A stretch of DNA of 64,000 bases from an uncultured Pseudomonadota bacterium (GTDB taxonomy: Bacteria > Pseudomonadota > Gammaproteobacteria > Steroidobacterales > Steroidobacteraceae), in NCBI GenBank assembly GCA_903879335.1, contig CAIRLC010000010.1:1-64000 (forward strand), in the 5' to 3' direction. The position numbers were made by a program, and so were the translations under genes. Under the pieces are notes generated by a model. It did not search any database, was not told where the DNA came from, and saw only the letters and a program-made list of their open reading frames with translations. Shown here piece after piece: positions 25,198 to 34,087 of the stretch. The number at the start of each line of letters is the position of its first letter. Position 1 is the first letter of the stretch.

Positions 25198-27342
25198 CTA
25201 GAAGCGGCGACCTGCGCTGATCCGCCACGTGCGCGGGACACCGGGATGGATCACATAGTCAGCGCTGGGGTGCGTTTCGCCGGGGTGGCGCGACACGTAG
25301 TAGTAGGTGATGTCATTCCAGCGCACGTTGGTCAGGTTGAAGACGTCGAGACCGAGTCGCCAATGCGGGGATTGCAACGCGAGCCTGAGATCAAGCGTCG
25401 TGTAGGGCGCGGACCATGCCGAGCCATCCTCGACCAAGGGGGCTCGTCCAAAATGGCGAAAGCGCAAAGCCACGGTCGTGGTCTCTGTCCGGTAATTCAA
25501 GCCGCCATCCAGAATGACCGTGGGCGAGTTGGGAATCTCGCGGCCGGCCACTGCGATCACCGCCGTGCAGGGATGCGTGATGTCGGCATTGCCACAGCCC
25601 AAATCGTTCGGTTCGGTGGGGTGATCAAAGTGACCCCGCGAATACGCGCCGTTCAGATCGGCAGACCACTGCTCATTGAGGGTGTATCGCTCGCTCAGTT
25701 CGACCCCGCGACGGGTGGTTGACCCGGATGGCGAGGTGTCACCGGCATCACCGGCGAACACCAGCTCGGAGGCCAGCTTCAGCTGATAGACATCAATGGT
25801 GGTATGGGCGCCACCGAGCTGAGCGACGACCCCGGCTTCCGCGCTGTGGGCTCGAACCAGCGGCGTGGCCGTCGCGACGAGCGGATTTTCGCCGCTGCGG
25901 GTCACGCCGCGAGCATCGTTGGAGTGGAACCCATCGGCGATATTGAAAAACGCGCGAACCGGACCGAAGGGGCCGAACGCGACGCCGAACTTCGGCGACA
26001 GCAGCGAGGCTCGGCGATGCCCCGTGTTACAGCCCAGCGGGTCCGTGGTGAGATTGCAGAGTCCATCCGCCCGGCTGAGGCCGTCGGTCACCCGGAAGTC
26101 GATCGTATCCGAGCGCAGGCCGACCGTGATGTGAGTGCTTGGATTCAGCGGGGTCGTATTCTCAGCATAGAGCGCCAGCGCGCCTTCACCCACGCGAGCA
26201 TCTTGCTGATGGGCAATCAATCGCCGTTCCTCGGTGTGATCAATCCCGACATCCTGAATATCGTCATATCGTGTCTCGATGCCCAGCAGCGTCGAGGAGG
26301 CGCGCCCCAGGAGTGAATGTCCGAAGCGATCGGAGACCTTGAAGCCGAACACGGTGCGCTGATCGTGCTGGTGGATCTGGTCGCCCAGGCGGGCATCGGA
26401 CAAGTGATCCGTGAAGGTCGAGTAGAGATCAAGGCCATAGTTGAACACGTAGCCGCTGAGATCCCATTCGTGGTTGTCCCGTCGAGCGCGGTGGCTGAAT
26501 GAGAGGCTGTCGCGGTGGGACTCACCGCCGTCCGTTGGGGCGACGCTGCCGTAGCGCCCGACGATGCCATTATCAATCAAATGCTCAGCGATCTGATCCG
26601 TCGAGTTCCAGCGTCCGTCGTAGTGCATCAAGGCCACGGTGCTTCGGTCGCCATCCCGATCGCTCACGAGGCGCAGGAGGGCATTGTTGCGACGGTAATT
26701 GTCGGGCACTTCAAATGGCCCATCGTTGTGATAGCCCTCGATCGCGCCGGTGACGCTGAAAGACTTCAGCTCGACGGTCCCTAAGCCCAACGCGCGTCGA
26801 TAGCCCATGGGTCCTAGACCCGCCTCAAGCACGGGCGTGGGGTGATCATCGAGCGCGATCCGGATGCTTCCCGCGGCACTGAAGTCACCGCTGTCCGTGT
26901 AGTACGGACCTTTGCGGTAGTGCAGATCGCCGACCGTCTCGGGAATCAGAAAATTGAGATCCGCATAGCCTTGACCGTGCGCGTGACTGACCAAGTTGAC
27001 CGGCATGCCGTCGACCACTGGCGCGAGATCGGTGCCGTGATCGAGGTTGAAGGCCCGCATGAAGTACTGATTCGCTTTGCCCTCACCCGAATGCTGGGTC
27101 ACGATTAGGCCCGGCACGGTTTCCAGGATCGCGGCTGGCCTCAAGGTCGGAAGTGCCGCTAAATCTTGCTGACTCACATCGCCTGTGGATGCGCCAGTCA
27201 TTTCGCTGACGCCGCGCGCGGTGACCACGACCGGATCCAGATCCGCATCCACGAGATCAGCGTGATGGGCGTGCGCCGCGCTCGCCAAAGCCCAGAGGGC
27301 AATGAATAGCATGGTCGGGGCTGGTTTTCCGCGCAGGTGCAT
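25198..27342 (-). CDS. TonB-dependent receptor, probable nickel/metal-complex type
   Basis: 714 residues. Signal peptide (hydrophobic TMLFIALWALASAAHA) followed by a His-rich start HAHHADLVDADLD, then the TonB box-like DPVVVTARG, plug domain (RPAAILETVPGLIVTQHSGE; VDGMPVNLVSHAHGQGYADL) and a beta-barrel ending in RISAGRRF, with the C-terminal Phe needed for barrel assembly. Several loops carry extra histidines. The gene next door encodes NikR and a NikR-like operator sits 70 bp upstream of this start, so import of nickel or a nickel chelate is the likely role. A related substrate such as cobalt or a metallophore complex cannot be excluded. HlyD and ABC exporter genes follow on the same strand. 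Confidence 0.88.
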   Translation of the reverse strand: MHLRGKPAPTMLFIALWALASAAHAHHADLVDADLDPVVVTARGVSEMTGASTGDVSQQDLAALPTLRPAAILETVPGLIVTQHSGEGKANQYFMRAFNLDHGTDLAPVVDGMPVNLVSHAHGQGYADLNFLIPETVGDLHYRKGPYYTDSGDFSAAGSIRIALDDHPTPVLEAGLGPMGYRRALGLGTVELKSFSVTGAIEGYHNDGPFEVPDNYRRNNALLRLVSDRDGDRSTVALMHYDGRWNSTDQIAEHLIDNGIVGRYGSVAPTDGGESHRDSLSFSHRARRDNHEWDLSGYVFNYGLDLYSTFTDHLSDARLGDQIHQHDQRTVFGFKVSDRFGHSLLGRASSTLLGIETRYDDIQDVGIDHTEERRLIAHQQDARVGEGALALYAENTTPLNPSTHITVGLRSDTIDFRVTDGLSRADGLCNLTTDPLGCNTGHRRASLLSPKFGVAFGPFGPVRAFFNIADGFHSNDARGVTRSGENPLVATATPLVRAHSAEAGVVAQLGGAHTTIDVYQLKLASELVFAGDAGDTSPSGSTTRRGVELSERYTLNEQWSADLNGAYSRGHFDHPTEPNDLGCGNADITHPCTAVIAVAGREIPNSPTVILDGGLNYRTETTTVALRFRHFGRAPLVEDGSAWSAPYTTLDLRLALQSPHWRLGLDVFNLTNVRWNDITYYYVSRHPGETHPSADYVIHPGVPRTWRISAGRRF

Positions 27343-27411
27343 TGTCTTGGATCATCCAGCCAGAACGAGCGGTTGTCGTTAAGAGAATAGCGTTGAAGTT
27401 CTTACGTCGCA

Positions 27412-27440
27412 GTGTCACGAGGATGGCAGTCTCGTGTCAC
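27412..27440. promoter_or_regulatory. Probable NikR operator
   Basis: Inverted repeat GTGTCACGAG-N9-CTCGTGTCAC with nine of ten positions matched. The outer half-sites read GTGTCA-N17-TGTCAC, close to the geometry of the E. coli NikR site GTATGA-N16-TCATAC. It sits between nikR and the TonB receptor start, 70 bp upstream of the latter. Confidence 0.65.
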
Positions 27441-27491
27441 CCAGTGTGGCGGGACGTGCAGCGCCGGCCACCCAGTCATCGGGCGCTTGAC

Positions 27492-27935
27492 TCAGTCGTG
27501 GCTGTGGGCGCCGTGCACAGTCTCTGATTCGCCGGCGATCAGGTGCAGACGACCGTTTCGAATGCCTTTTAAGGCCGTGATTGCATTGGCCAGTTCGCCA
27601 AGCTCGGCCGCAGGCCCGCGGAGAATCGACACTTCCAGGCAGCGCTCGTGATCCAAGTGGGCGTGAACGGTCGCGACCACCAGGCCATGATGCTGGTGCT
27701 GCGCCTTGGCTAAACGCCCGCTCACGGTTTGGTCATGATGGTCATAGACGTAGGCGAGCGATGCGACGCTTGGCAAATCCGGTAAGGTCGTGACGAGGTC
27801 GGACGCTAAGGTGCCGCGGACCAGATCTCGAACAGCCTCACTGCGATTCGTATAGCCGCGCTTTTCGATCCATTGATCAAAGTCAGCGGCCAGCTGCGCG
27901 GGCAGCGAAATGGTGAAGCGTTCCATGCTCGGCAT
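27492..27935 (-). CDS. nikR: Nickel-responsive transcriptional regulator NikR
   Basis: 147 residues. The ribbon-helix-helix DNA-binding domain (MERFTISLPAQLAADFDQWI, then RGYTNRSEAVRDLVR) is followed by the ACT-like metal-binding domain. The high-affinity nickel ligands of E. coli NikR (H76, H87, H89, C95) align as H80, H91, H93 and C99 with a constant offset of four. A His-rich end (VHGAHSHD) is extra. Start could be the first Met (27935) or the internal MERF. NikR with bound nickel represses nickel uptake genes; here the natural target is the TonB receptor immediately downstream, and possibly the divergent gene at 28087. Confidence 0.95.
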   Translation of the reverse strand: MPSMERFTISLPAQLAADFDQWIEKRGYTNRSEAVRDLVRGTLASDLVTTLPDLPSVASLAYVYDHHDQTVSGRLAKAQHQHHGLVVATVHAHLDHERCLEVSILRGPAAELGELANAITALKGIRNGRLHLIAGESETVHGAHSHD

Positions 27936-28086
27936 GCTAGCGAGTCCATGTGATGAATTTCTGACCGTCTGACTACAGCTGTTCGTCGATCGACGTGGGC
28001 CGCCGGCGGGTATTCACGAGCCGGTCACGTGCACCGCCGAGAATCGCCCTGCGGGCGTTGAGCCCGGCCATGCTGGATAGCTTCCA

Positions 28087-30642
28087 ATGACGGCGACGAA
28101 CTCATCAACGGACTCCCGTGGCGCACTGCTGTGGTGCGTGGCAGCGCTGTCTGGCGCGGCCGGTCTAGGCTACGAGATGGTCTGGACTCGTCTCTTGGGC
28201 GTTGCGATGGGCACCGAGATGTGGGCCGTGCTCGGCGCGATCGCGGGTCTATTTGCCGGGCTTGCGCTCGGCGGCTGGTGGCTGGACGGCTGGGTCGCCC
28301 GGGCGGCGAGACCGGCGATCCGATACGCCCAGCTGGAAGCGCTGATCGCGCTCTGGGGGTTGGTGTGTACCCAACTCTTGCCGGAACTTGCGCATGCGTT
28401 GCCACCGCTCTTGGGGCCGCTGCCCTCGGCGCTGTCGGCGGGCGTGCTCTATTTTGGGGTGCCGGCGATCGTGTTGCTGCCGGCGACGGTGGCGATGGGT
28501 GGCACGTTGGCTGCTTTGACCCGCATGCTGGAGGCTGCGCAGCACTCGCCGCGGGTGGTTGCGAGCGCCTATGCGGCCAATACGCTGGGCGCTGTATTGG
28601 GCACGCTTGGCACGGTCTGGTGGTTGTTTCCCGCCGTCGGGCTGCGCGGCACCTTAGTTGTGTTGGCCGGGCTGAACCTTCTGGCTGCAGCGATCGCTGC
28701 GCACATGGCGCCCAAAGCCGTTGCACTGGACGGTGCGCCAGCCGTGGTCGACGGGCCGGCGGTGCAGACGGTGCTGGGTGACAGACGTCGTTTTTGCGCG
28801 CTTTTCTCGACCGGTTTTCTCGGTGTGGGCATCGAGATCTTATTGATTCGTGTGGCGGCGCAGTTCCTATCCGACACGATCTATACCTTCGCAGGCCTGC
28901 TGGCGGCGTATTTGCTGGGTTCGGCCGTCGGCGGCGCGTGCCGACAAGCCGTGCGCGTCAAAGCCGACGCGACCAGTCGCTCCGTGCTGCTAGGCCTCAC
29001 GGCGACGACGGTGCTGGCGACCGTGGCGTTCATTCCGCTGTTGGCGCGTTGGGTGTTATTGCATGCACTCACGGATCGATGGGGTGAGACGCTCGTCTCG
29101 ATGGTGTTGTTCTTACCCTGCGCCCTCGCGATGGGGGCTCTGTACGCCGATTTGCTTGAGGAATATCGACTCGTGCATGTGACGGTCGGGCGCGCCAACG
29201 CCGTCAACGCACTCGGTGCAGCACTCGCGCCGGGCGTCGTGGCACTGATCTTGATCCCGCTGTTCGGCGCAATGCCCGCGATGCTTGGGCTCGCCGTGGC
29301 CTATCTGGCGCTGGTCGCTGTCGAACGCCGCTCCCTCTTCATCGTCTCCGCGCCGCTGGTGATCGCCGCGGGGCTCTTTGCGGTCGGCGTTGTGCTGCCG
29401 GTCAGTTTGCCGACCGACGGGCATCAAGTCGCCAGCATTGAAGGCCCCATGGTGGCTGCGAGCGTGGTGGATGACGCGCAAGGCGCACGCTATTTGGAAG
29501 TGAATGGACACTTGCGCATGGGTGGCACGAGCTCTGAGCGTTCCGACTTCCGGCAGGCGCTGCTGCCCTTGTTGCTTCACCCGAATCCCAAGCAGGCACT
29601 TTATCTTGGGGTTGGAACGGGCGCGACCCTATCGGGTGCGATGCTGTATCCCGCGCTCAGCGTCCGTGGGATTGAAATCTCTGAGGAAGTGGCGGCGCTG
29701 CTGCCTTACTTTGTGGTGTCTGGGCGGCCCGATCCGCAACCGAATGTGCTCGTCGCCGATGCACGACGTTACCTCGCGGCGGATCGCGCCTTCTACGATG
29801 TGATCGTCGCCGATAATTTTCATCCGGCGCTCGAGGGCAGCGGCTCACTGTACAGCGTCGAGCACTTCAGCGCGGTGCGCGCGCGGCTCGCGCCGGGGGG
29901 GCTATTTTGCCAGTGGCTGCCGCTCTACCAATTAGATCCGCGCTCGTTGCGGGACATCATGCGGACCTATCTGGCGGTGTTCGATCATGGCAGCGCATGG
30001 CTTGCGCATTTTAGTATTCGGATGCCGATGCTGGCGTTGTGTGGAGCGGCGGATCGTCGCGACGAGACCTTACTCGAGCACGCGCTCGCGCCCAAAGCGC
30101 CGACCTTACAGCCTGTGCTGCAACGGCTCGATTTTGCAGCGCCTTTGGCGCTGGCGGGTAGCTATCTGGGGGATGCGGCCGCGCTGCGTCGGTACGCAGG
30201 CCCAGGTCAACTGAATACCGATGATCACCCGATCGTGGCATTGAACGGTAATGCCAATATCGCGGCGCTCTCCTTACCGGTGCTGACCCTCCTGCTGGAT
30301 CTCGTCCATACCATGCATACGAGCGAGTCCGCGGTCAGGAGTGGAGGAGCCGCGATCAATCTCTTGCCGGCGTATTGGCGGGCGCGGGACCGTTTCCTGG
30401 AAGCCGGTGCCGCGCTGCGAGGACAACCCCATGGGCGCGCGCTGATCGATGAGGCGGCCCCAGGGCTTCTCGCGACGGTCGCGCTGAGTGCCGACTTTGA
30501 ACCGGCTTACCAGCCGCTCTTGAGTATGGCGGACGCACTGGCCACCAGCGATCCCGCAGCAGCCCAGACTTTGCTGCGGGCGATTGATGCGGCGGCACCG
30601 TCGCGTCACGAAGCCCGCGAGCGTCTCGAATGGGTGCGATAA
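28087..30642 (+). CDS. Membrane protein fused to spermidine-synthase-like domain
   Basis: 851 residues. Residues about 10-430 are a transporter-like region with roughly a dozen hydrophobic helices (starting ALLWCVAALSGAAGLGYEMV, the usual opening of this family). Residues about 450-680 are a SAM-binding Rossmann domain: YLGVGTGATLSGAML, RGIEISEEVA, LVADARRYLA and LAPGGLFCQWLPLYQL. A helical tail follows. Similar MFS-spermidine synthase fusions are widespread but unassigned. The catalytic aspartate segment of true spermidine synthases (D-x-TDP) reads VADNFHPALEGS here, so aminopropyl transfer to putrescine is doubtful. It is divergent from nikR over 151 bp; a role in metal homeostasis is only suggested by that position. 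No good ribosome-binding site was found. Confidence 0.8.
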   Translation: MTATNSSTDSRGALLWCVAALSGAAGLGYEMVWTRLLGVAMGTEMWAVLGAIAGLFAGLALGGWWLDGWVARAARPAIRYAQLEALIALWGLVCTQLLPELAHALPPLLGPLPSALSAGVLYFGVPAIVLLPATVAMGGTLAALTRMLEAAQHSPRVVASAYAANTLGAVLGTLGTVWWLFPAVGLRGTLVVLAGLNLLAAAIAAHMAPKAVALDGAPAVVDGPAVQTVLGDRRRFCALFSTGFLGVGIEILLIRVAAQFLSDTIYTFAGLLAAYLLGSAVGGACRQAVRVKADATSRSVLLGLTATTVLATVAFIPLLARWVLLHALTDRWGETLVSMVLFLPCALAMGALYADLLEEYRLVHVTVGRANAVNALGAALAPGVVALILIPLFGAMPAMLGLAVAYLALVAVERRSLFIVSAPLVIAAGLFAVGVVLPVSLPTDGHQVASIEGPMVAASVVDDAQGARYLEVNGHLRMGGTSSERSDFRQALLPLLLHPNPKQALYLGVGTGATLSGAMLYPALSVRGIEISEEVAALLPYFVVSGRPDPQPNVLVADARRYLAADRAFYDVIVADNFHPALEGSGSLYSVEHFSAVRARLAPGGLFCQWLPLYQLDPRSLRDIMRTYLAVFDHGSAWLAHFSIRMPMLALCGAADRRDETLLEHALAPKAPTLQPVLQRLDFAAPLALAGSYLGDAAALRRYAGPGQLNTDDHPIVALNGNANIAALSLPVLTLLLDLVHTMHTSESAVRSGGAAINLLPAYWRARDRFLEAGAALRGQPHGRALIDEAAPGLLATVALSADFEPAYQPLLSMADALATSDPAAAQTLLRAIDAAAPSRHEARERLEWVR

Positions 30643-30661
30643 GGGGCCTTCGGCGCTGAGT

Positions 30662-31285
30662 TTAAGGCGAGAAACGGATGCGATAGCCCCAGCAGTCCAA
30701 TTGATCGGGCATCGCGTTAAAAGCCACTGTGAGCCTGCGGACGCCCGGATTGACCGGCACTTCGTGATAGAGATAGCTCGGGAACAGGACGACGTCGCCC
30801 GGATTGGCCTCGGGTAACAGATACTTGCCGGCGTTGTATGGGCCCATCTTGGCCGTACGCGTGTGGTGTCGGAAGCTGAAGTCGTAGCCGCCGGGTGGCC
30901 GGATAAAGACCGTACGACAGCGTGGGTCAGACTCGGTCAGATACAGCACGCCCGAGACAAATGAATTGGCGTGCGAGTGCATGACTTGGTTGCCACCCGG
31001 TTCCAAAACGTTCGTCCACATTTCCTTGACCATCCAATCCAGGCGCTCACCGAAGAGCAACTCGCCGAAGTCGACGAGTTTGGGCTGCACGAGTGCCGTC
31101 AACCGACTGAAGAGTTTATCGCCGCGAGGGTCTGCCACATCGGTATGAAAGAGCGCTGCTGAACGCAGGTTCTGTTCAACCGAAGCATGCTCGATCGAGG
31201 CGCTTAACTCGCTGACTAAGTCAGGCGGGACGAGTCCGCGGCTGCGCAGTAAGGGGATCGCAAATAAGGGCTCGACGGTATCCAT
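30662..31285 (-). CDS. Putative 2OG-Fe(II) oxygenase (PF13759/TIGR02466 type)
   Basis: 207 residues from the Met preceded by AGAAGGA (the longer frame adds 17 residues). The double-stranded beta-helix iron site can be followed: VMHSHANSFVSGVLYL (iron His and partner), FPSYLYHEVPVN (distal His) and RRLTVAFNAMP (Arg that binds 2-oxoglutarate). Members of this family are small cytosolic dioxygenases; substrates are unknown, with protein or amino-acid hydroxylation suspected. It converges with the spermidine-synthase-like gene (19 bp apart) and is followed upstream by a small exported protein gene on the same strand. Confidence 0.8.
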   Translation of the reverse strand: MDTVEPLFAIPLLRSRGLVPPDLVSELSASIEHASVEQNLRSAALFHTDVADPRGDKLFSRLTALVQPKLVDFGELLFGERLDWMVKEMWTNVLEPGGNQVMHSHANSFVSGVLYLTESDPRCRTVFIRPPGGYDFSFRHHTRTAKMGPYNAGKYLLPEANPGDVVLFPSYLYHEVPVNPGVRRLTVAFNAMPDQLDCWGYRIRFSP

Positions 31286-31342
31286 CACGCACATCCTTCT
31301 GCAAGGGAAGGACAGTGTCAGGGGTCGAGATGACAATGCCGT

Positions 31343-31627
31343 TTACGGATGAACAAGTTTTTCGCCGGCGGGTGGGTTGAGGGCGTCGAGTGCTGCGTCC
31401 ACGTAGTCGAGGCACTCCTCGATTTCGCCGCTGCCACCTTCGCCGCGGCCCTCGCGCAGCAAGTGTTCGGCTTCGAGCCGTACCGGGTCATCGGCCGCTA
31501 ATCGTTGCGCCATCGATTCGACAGCGTCCGCACGGCGCCAACACTCCTCGACCGTGGGCTCAGCGTGGGCGAGTCCGCATGCCAGGAGCAGGCTGAGGCC
31601 AGCGCGACAGAGGAGGGCGGTGTTCAT
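31343..31627 (-). CDS. Small exported protein of unknown function
   Basis: 94 residues from the Met that starts a clear signal peptide (MNTALLCRAGLSLLLACGLA to HA). The mature part is about 70 residues, acidic, helical, with two cysteines (EECWRR and EECLDYVDA) that could pair. I do not recognise a family. A start seven codons earlier is possible, but the longest frame would begin inside the terminator hairpin at 31646-31678 and is unlikely. It lies 57 bp upstream of the 2OG oxygenase and may be co-transcribed. Confidence 0.6.
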   Translation of the reverse strand: MNTALLCRAGLSLLLACGLAHAEPTVEECWRRADAVESMAQRLAADDPVRLEAEHLLREGRGEGGSGEIEECLDYVDAALDALNPPAGEKLVHP

Positions 31628-31645
31628 CAGACCATTCTGCCTCAT

Positions 31646-31678
31646 AAAAAAACCCGCCGACACTGACGTGCCGGCGGG
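31646..31678 (-). terminator. Rho-independent terminator after the DUF3604 gene
   Basis: Hairpin CCCGCCG-A-CAC-TGAC-GTG-C-CGGCGGG followed on the minus strand by seven T residues (31646-31652), about 60 bp after the DUF3604 stop. Confidence 0.88.
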
Positions 31679-31738
31679 CTTGGGCTTGGGTCAGAACCGG
31701 ATGGCGGCAAGCACCACCCGATTGCAATCCCAAGTCGA

Positions 31739-33736
31739 TCAGTCTTCCAACTCACCGCCGAGGGTCGCCGCCAGTGCGCGGTTCTTCTCGACCAGCAACT
31801 GCGCCGAACCGACCGGACGGACGAAGATCGGGTTCGTGTAGAACCAGAGATTCGACCAGGCCTGCACGTCGTAGGTCACCTTCTTCACGCCGCCAGACAC
31901 CGCGAGGTGCGCCGGGCATGCCGCATCCGTGCACGACACCAACGCATTGTTGAGGTCGAGCAGCGGGTTGCCGGCCGCATCCGACACGTTTGGCGTGCCG
32001 TTCGGGATGTTGGTGCCGCGAGCGCGCACGTAGAAGGGCTGGCTGCCCATCGTGTAGGTGCGCTTGAAGGTGATCTGATAGGCGCCGTTGGCCAACGCCT
32101 TCTTCGTCATCGAGGTGACCGGGACCTGAGCCACTACCGCATTCGGGTTGTAGACCAGAGCCGCACCCGCCACACCGCCGACCGGTGCCACGCCATTGGC
32201 GTCGGTGCCGTAGTGCGGATCGCTAGGCGCGACGACACCCGTGATCGGGCTGGAGATCAGATCAACGTGATCCAAGTCCGGCGTATTCAAAGGCTGCGAC
32301 ATGCTCAGCTGCGCCAACAGCGGGTTCGCGAAGCTGTAGGGGCTGTTGTTGTGCTTCGGCACGGTGACCGTCATTTCCACGGTGACCTTTTCGCCTGGCT
32401 TGGCCACCAGCGTGTCGCCCATGCCGACCCAGTCGGTCGAGGCGGTCTTGGCGCGGAAGGTCAGGTCGTTGCCGACCAGATCGCCCATGACCGAGTACGA
32501 ATTACCCTTACGCATCGAGCGCACAATCGCCTTCGAGCTGAAGCCGACCTTGTTCGCGACGTAAAGCTTCGAGTATTCGCCCGGGATGAAGTCCGAATCC
32601 GTCGAGCCGTCACCGGCGCCGAACGAACCGCGGCTGTGCCAGTCCGAGGAGATGAACATGAAGGTGTTGCGGCCTTCAGACAGCATGCCGTCCCACAGAC
32701 CGCCGACCTTGGCGTGGTAGATACCGGTCATACCGTAGGTGCCGCCGCCGACCGCGCCCGAGCCGTAGGAGCCCGAACCACCGGTGAGGCCGCCCTGCGC
32801 TGCGTGGCCCGGGGATTCGATGCCGAAGGCCACCGTCGGTGCCGCGTTGTTCATATCGCGGAAGTGGTTGATGTCGAAGCCCTTGGTGCCCGTTGGGTTG
32901 AAGGCGCCCTGACGTTCCGAGTGGGTCGGGATCGCGTACGAGTGCACGGGATAGTTCGCCTGCAGCCAGGAAACGGCGGCGATGGTCTTGCCGTGACCTG
33001 CGGTGCCGGCGTTGTTGACGGCATCCTTGCCCGTCCAGATGGACGCGCCATTGGCGTCAACTGGGCCGATCACGTCGCCGTCGGCGCGGTCGAAGCGGTA
33101 TTCGAATTCAGCAATCGCGTTGGCGTTGCCCTTCTTCGCCTTGAGCGGGGTCTGGCCCTTCACGATCGCCACGTCAGTGTGCTCGTGACCTGGGGTGACC
33201 CACTCGAGACCTTCAACGAGTACCTTCTGGTACTTCGCCGAACGATCGACCACGGCAGGGTATTCAATGTCCTGCGCCATCTGCCAGTGCCACATGGTCT
33301 GGCTGGTGCCGGTGCCATTCGGGGTGCCCTTGAGCGCCGAAATCACGACACTGCCTGGGCCGCCGTACACGCCGTCGAGATTGATGGCCTGACCGAGCGT
33401 CTGGCTCCAGTACTGGACCGGCGATGGCACGGCGTTGTACGCGCCGGCGCCGACGTTGGTGTCGTCAAAACGGCAGTCGCGGTTACCGTTGCCGCCGTGG
33501 TTGCCGAGGGTGAACCAGTCCAAGTTGAAGTTGGTGGCGCCGTTGGTGCTGCCCGAACCGACCGCGCGGTCGATCGAACGGACGGCCGAGACGGAGCCGT
33601 CTTGGCAAATGTTGTGGTTGTGCATGTCGCCGGCGACATACGGATTGGTCGTTGGAGCGGGGGTCGCTGCGAGCGCGCCACCGGCAGACAACGCGGCGCC
33701 GAGGATCAGCGCGGACTTCGTCGTAATCGAATTCAC
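31739..33736 (-). CDS. DUF3604 family exported protein
   Basis: 665 residues from a GTG with AGGGAG seven bases upstream; this start gives a signal peptide (VNSITTKSALILGAALSAGG to ALA). The mature protein begins with the DUF3604 signature YVAGDMHNHNICQDGSVSAV and has FTLGNHGGNGNRD, SYAIPTHSERQG and FISSDWHSRGSFGAGDGS, a set of His and Asp residues resembling the metal site of PHP-type phosphoesterases. The function of DUF3604 is not known; hydrolysis of a phosphate or sulfate ester in the periplasm is a guess. The gene diverges from the parvulin-HupE operon, with inverted repeats between them. Confidence 0.88.
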   Translation of the reverse strand: MNSITTKSALILGAALSAGGALAATPAPTTNPYVAGDMHNHNICQDGSVSAVRSIDRAVGSGSTNGATNFNLDWFTLGNHGGNGNRDCRFDDTNVGAGAYNAVPSPVQYWSQTLGQAINLDGVYGGPGSVVISALKGTPNGTGTSQTMWHWQMAQDIEYPAVVDRSAKYQKVLVEGLEWVTPGHEHTDVAIVKGQTPLKAKKGNANAIAEFEYRFDRADGDVIGPVDANGASIWTGKDAVNNAGTAGHGKTIAAVSWLQANYPVHSYAIPTHSERQGAFNPTGTKGFDINHFRDMNNAAPTVAFGIESPGHAAQGGLTGGSGSYGSGAVGGGTYGMTGIYHAKVGGLWDGMLSEGRNTFMFISSDWHSRGSFGAGDGSTDSDFIPGEYSKLYVANKVGFSSKAIVRSMRKGNSYSVMGDLVGNDLTFRAKTASTDWVGMGDTLVAKPGEKVTVEMTVTVPKHNNSPYSFANPLLAQLSMSQPLNTPDLDHVDLISSPITGVVAPSDPHYGTDANGVAPVGGVAGAALVYNPNAVVAQVPVTSMTKKALANGAYQITFKRTYTMGSQPFYVRARGTNIPNGTPNVSDAAGNPLLDLNNALVSCTDAACPAHLAVSGGVKKVTYDVQAWSNLWFYTNPIFVRPVGSAQLLVEKNRALAATLGGELED

Positions 33737-34087
33737 TAGAGATCTCCCTGGAGGACTGTGAGGTATGAAATTTTTCATTTTCGTAAGACTTAGGTAAGAA
33801 AACAAAAGCACAATTTAAGAAAACTTACGAAACTCAAAAACATCGCGGAATTAAGGGCTTTGCCCGCAGTCCATCTGCGAGCGATCGGACGTTGCTATTA
33901 CTTTGTCGCGGGTCGATTAGAGGCTTCGTAAATGACGAAGCGATGAAGGCTCCATGACCGTTCCGAGAGGATTTTGTTAAACGAAATAAATGTGAAGAAA
34001 AATTTTTTATTCACACCGGTCCAGACAGAAAAACGTCATCAAACATCCCTACAGTTCCGCTCCTCAGTCGTAGAGGTCAGATCTCCA
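33737..34087. other. Divergent promoter region, DUF3604 versus parvulin-HupE operon
   Basis: 351 bp, AT-rich at the left side, without a supported gene. It contains the dyads TTTCGTAAG/CTTACGAAA (33779-33787 and 33824-33832) and GCTTCGT/ACGAAGC (33923-33941). Confidence 0.6.
33779..33832. promoter_or_regulatory. Long-spaced inverted repeat upstream of DUF3604 gene
   Basis: Perfect 9-bp arms TTTCGTAAG and CTTACGAAA separated by 36 bp, with an additional GTAAG copy at 33794-33798. It begins 43 bp upstream of the DUF3604 start, a fitting operator position. Confidence 0.4.

Noticed and set aside
31907-33739. 610-codon plus-strand frame
   Set aside because: Fully antisense to the DUF3604 gene, which has signal peptide, ribosome-binding site and family motifs; the antisense frame has none.
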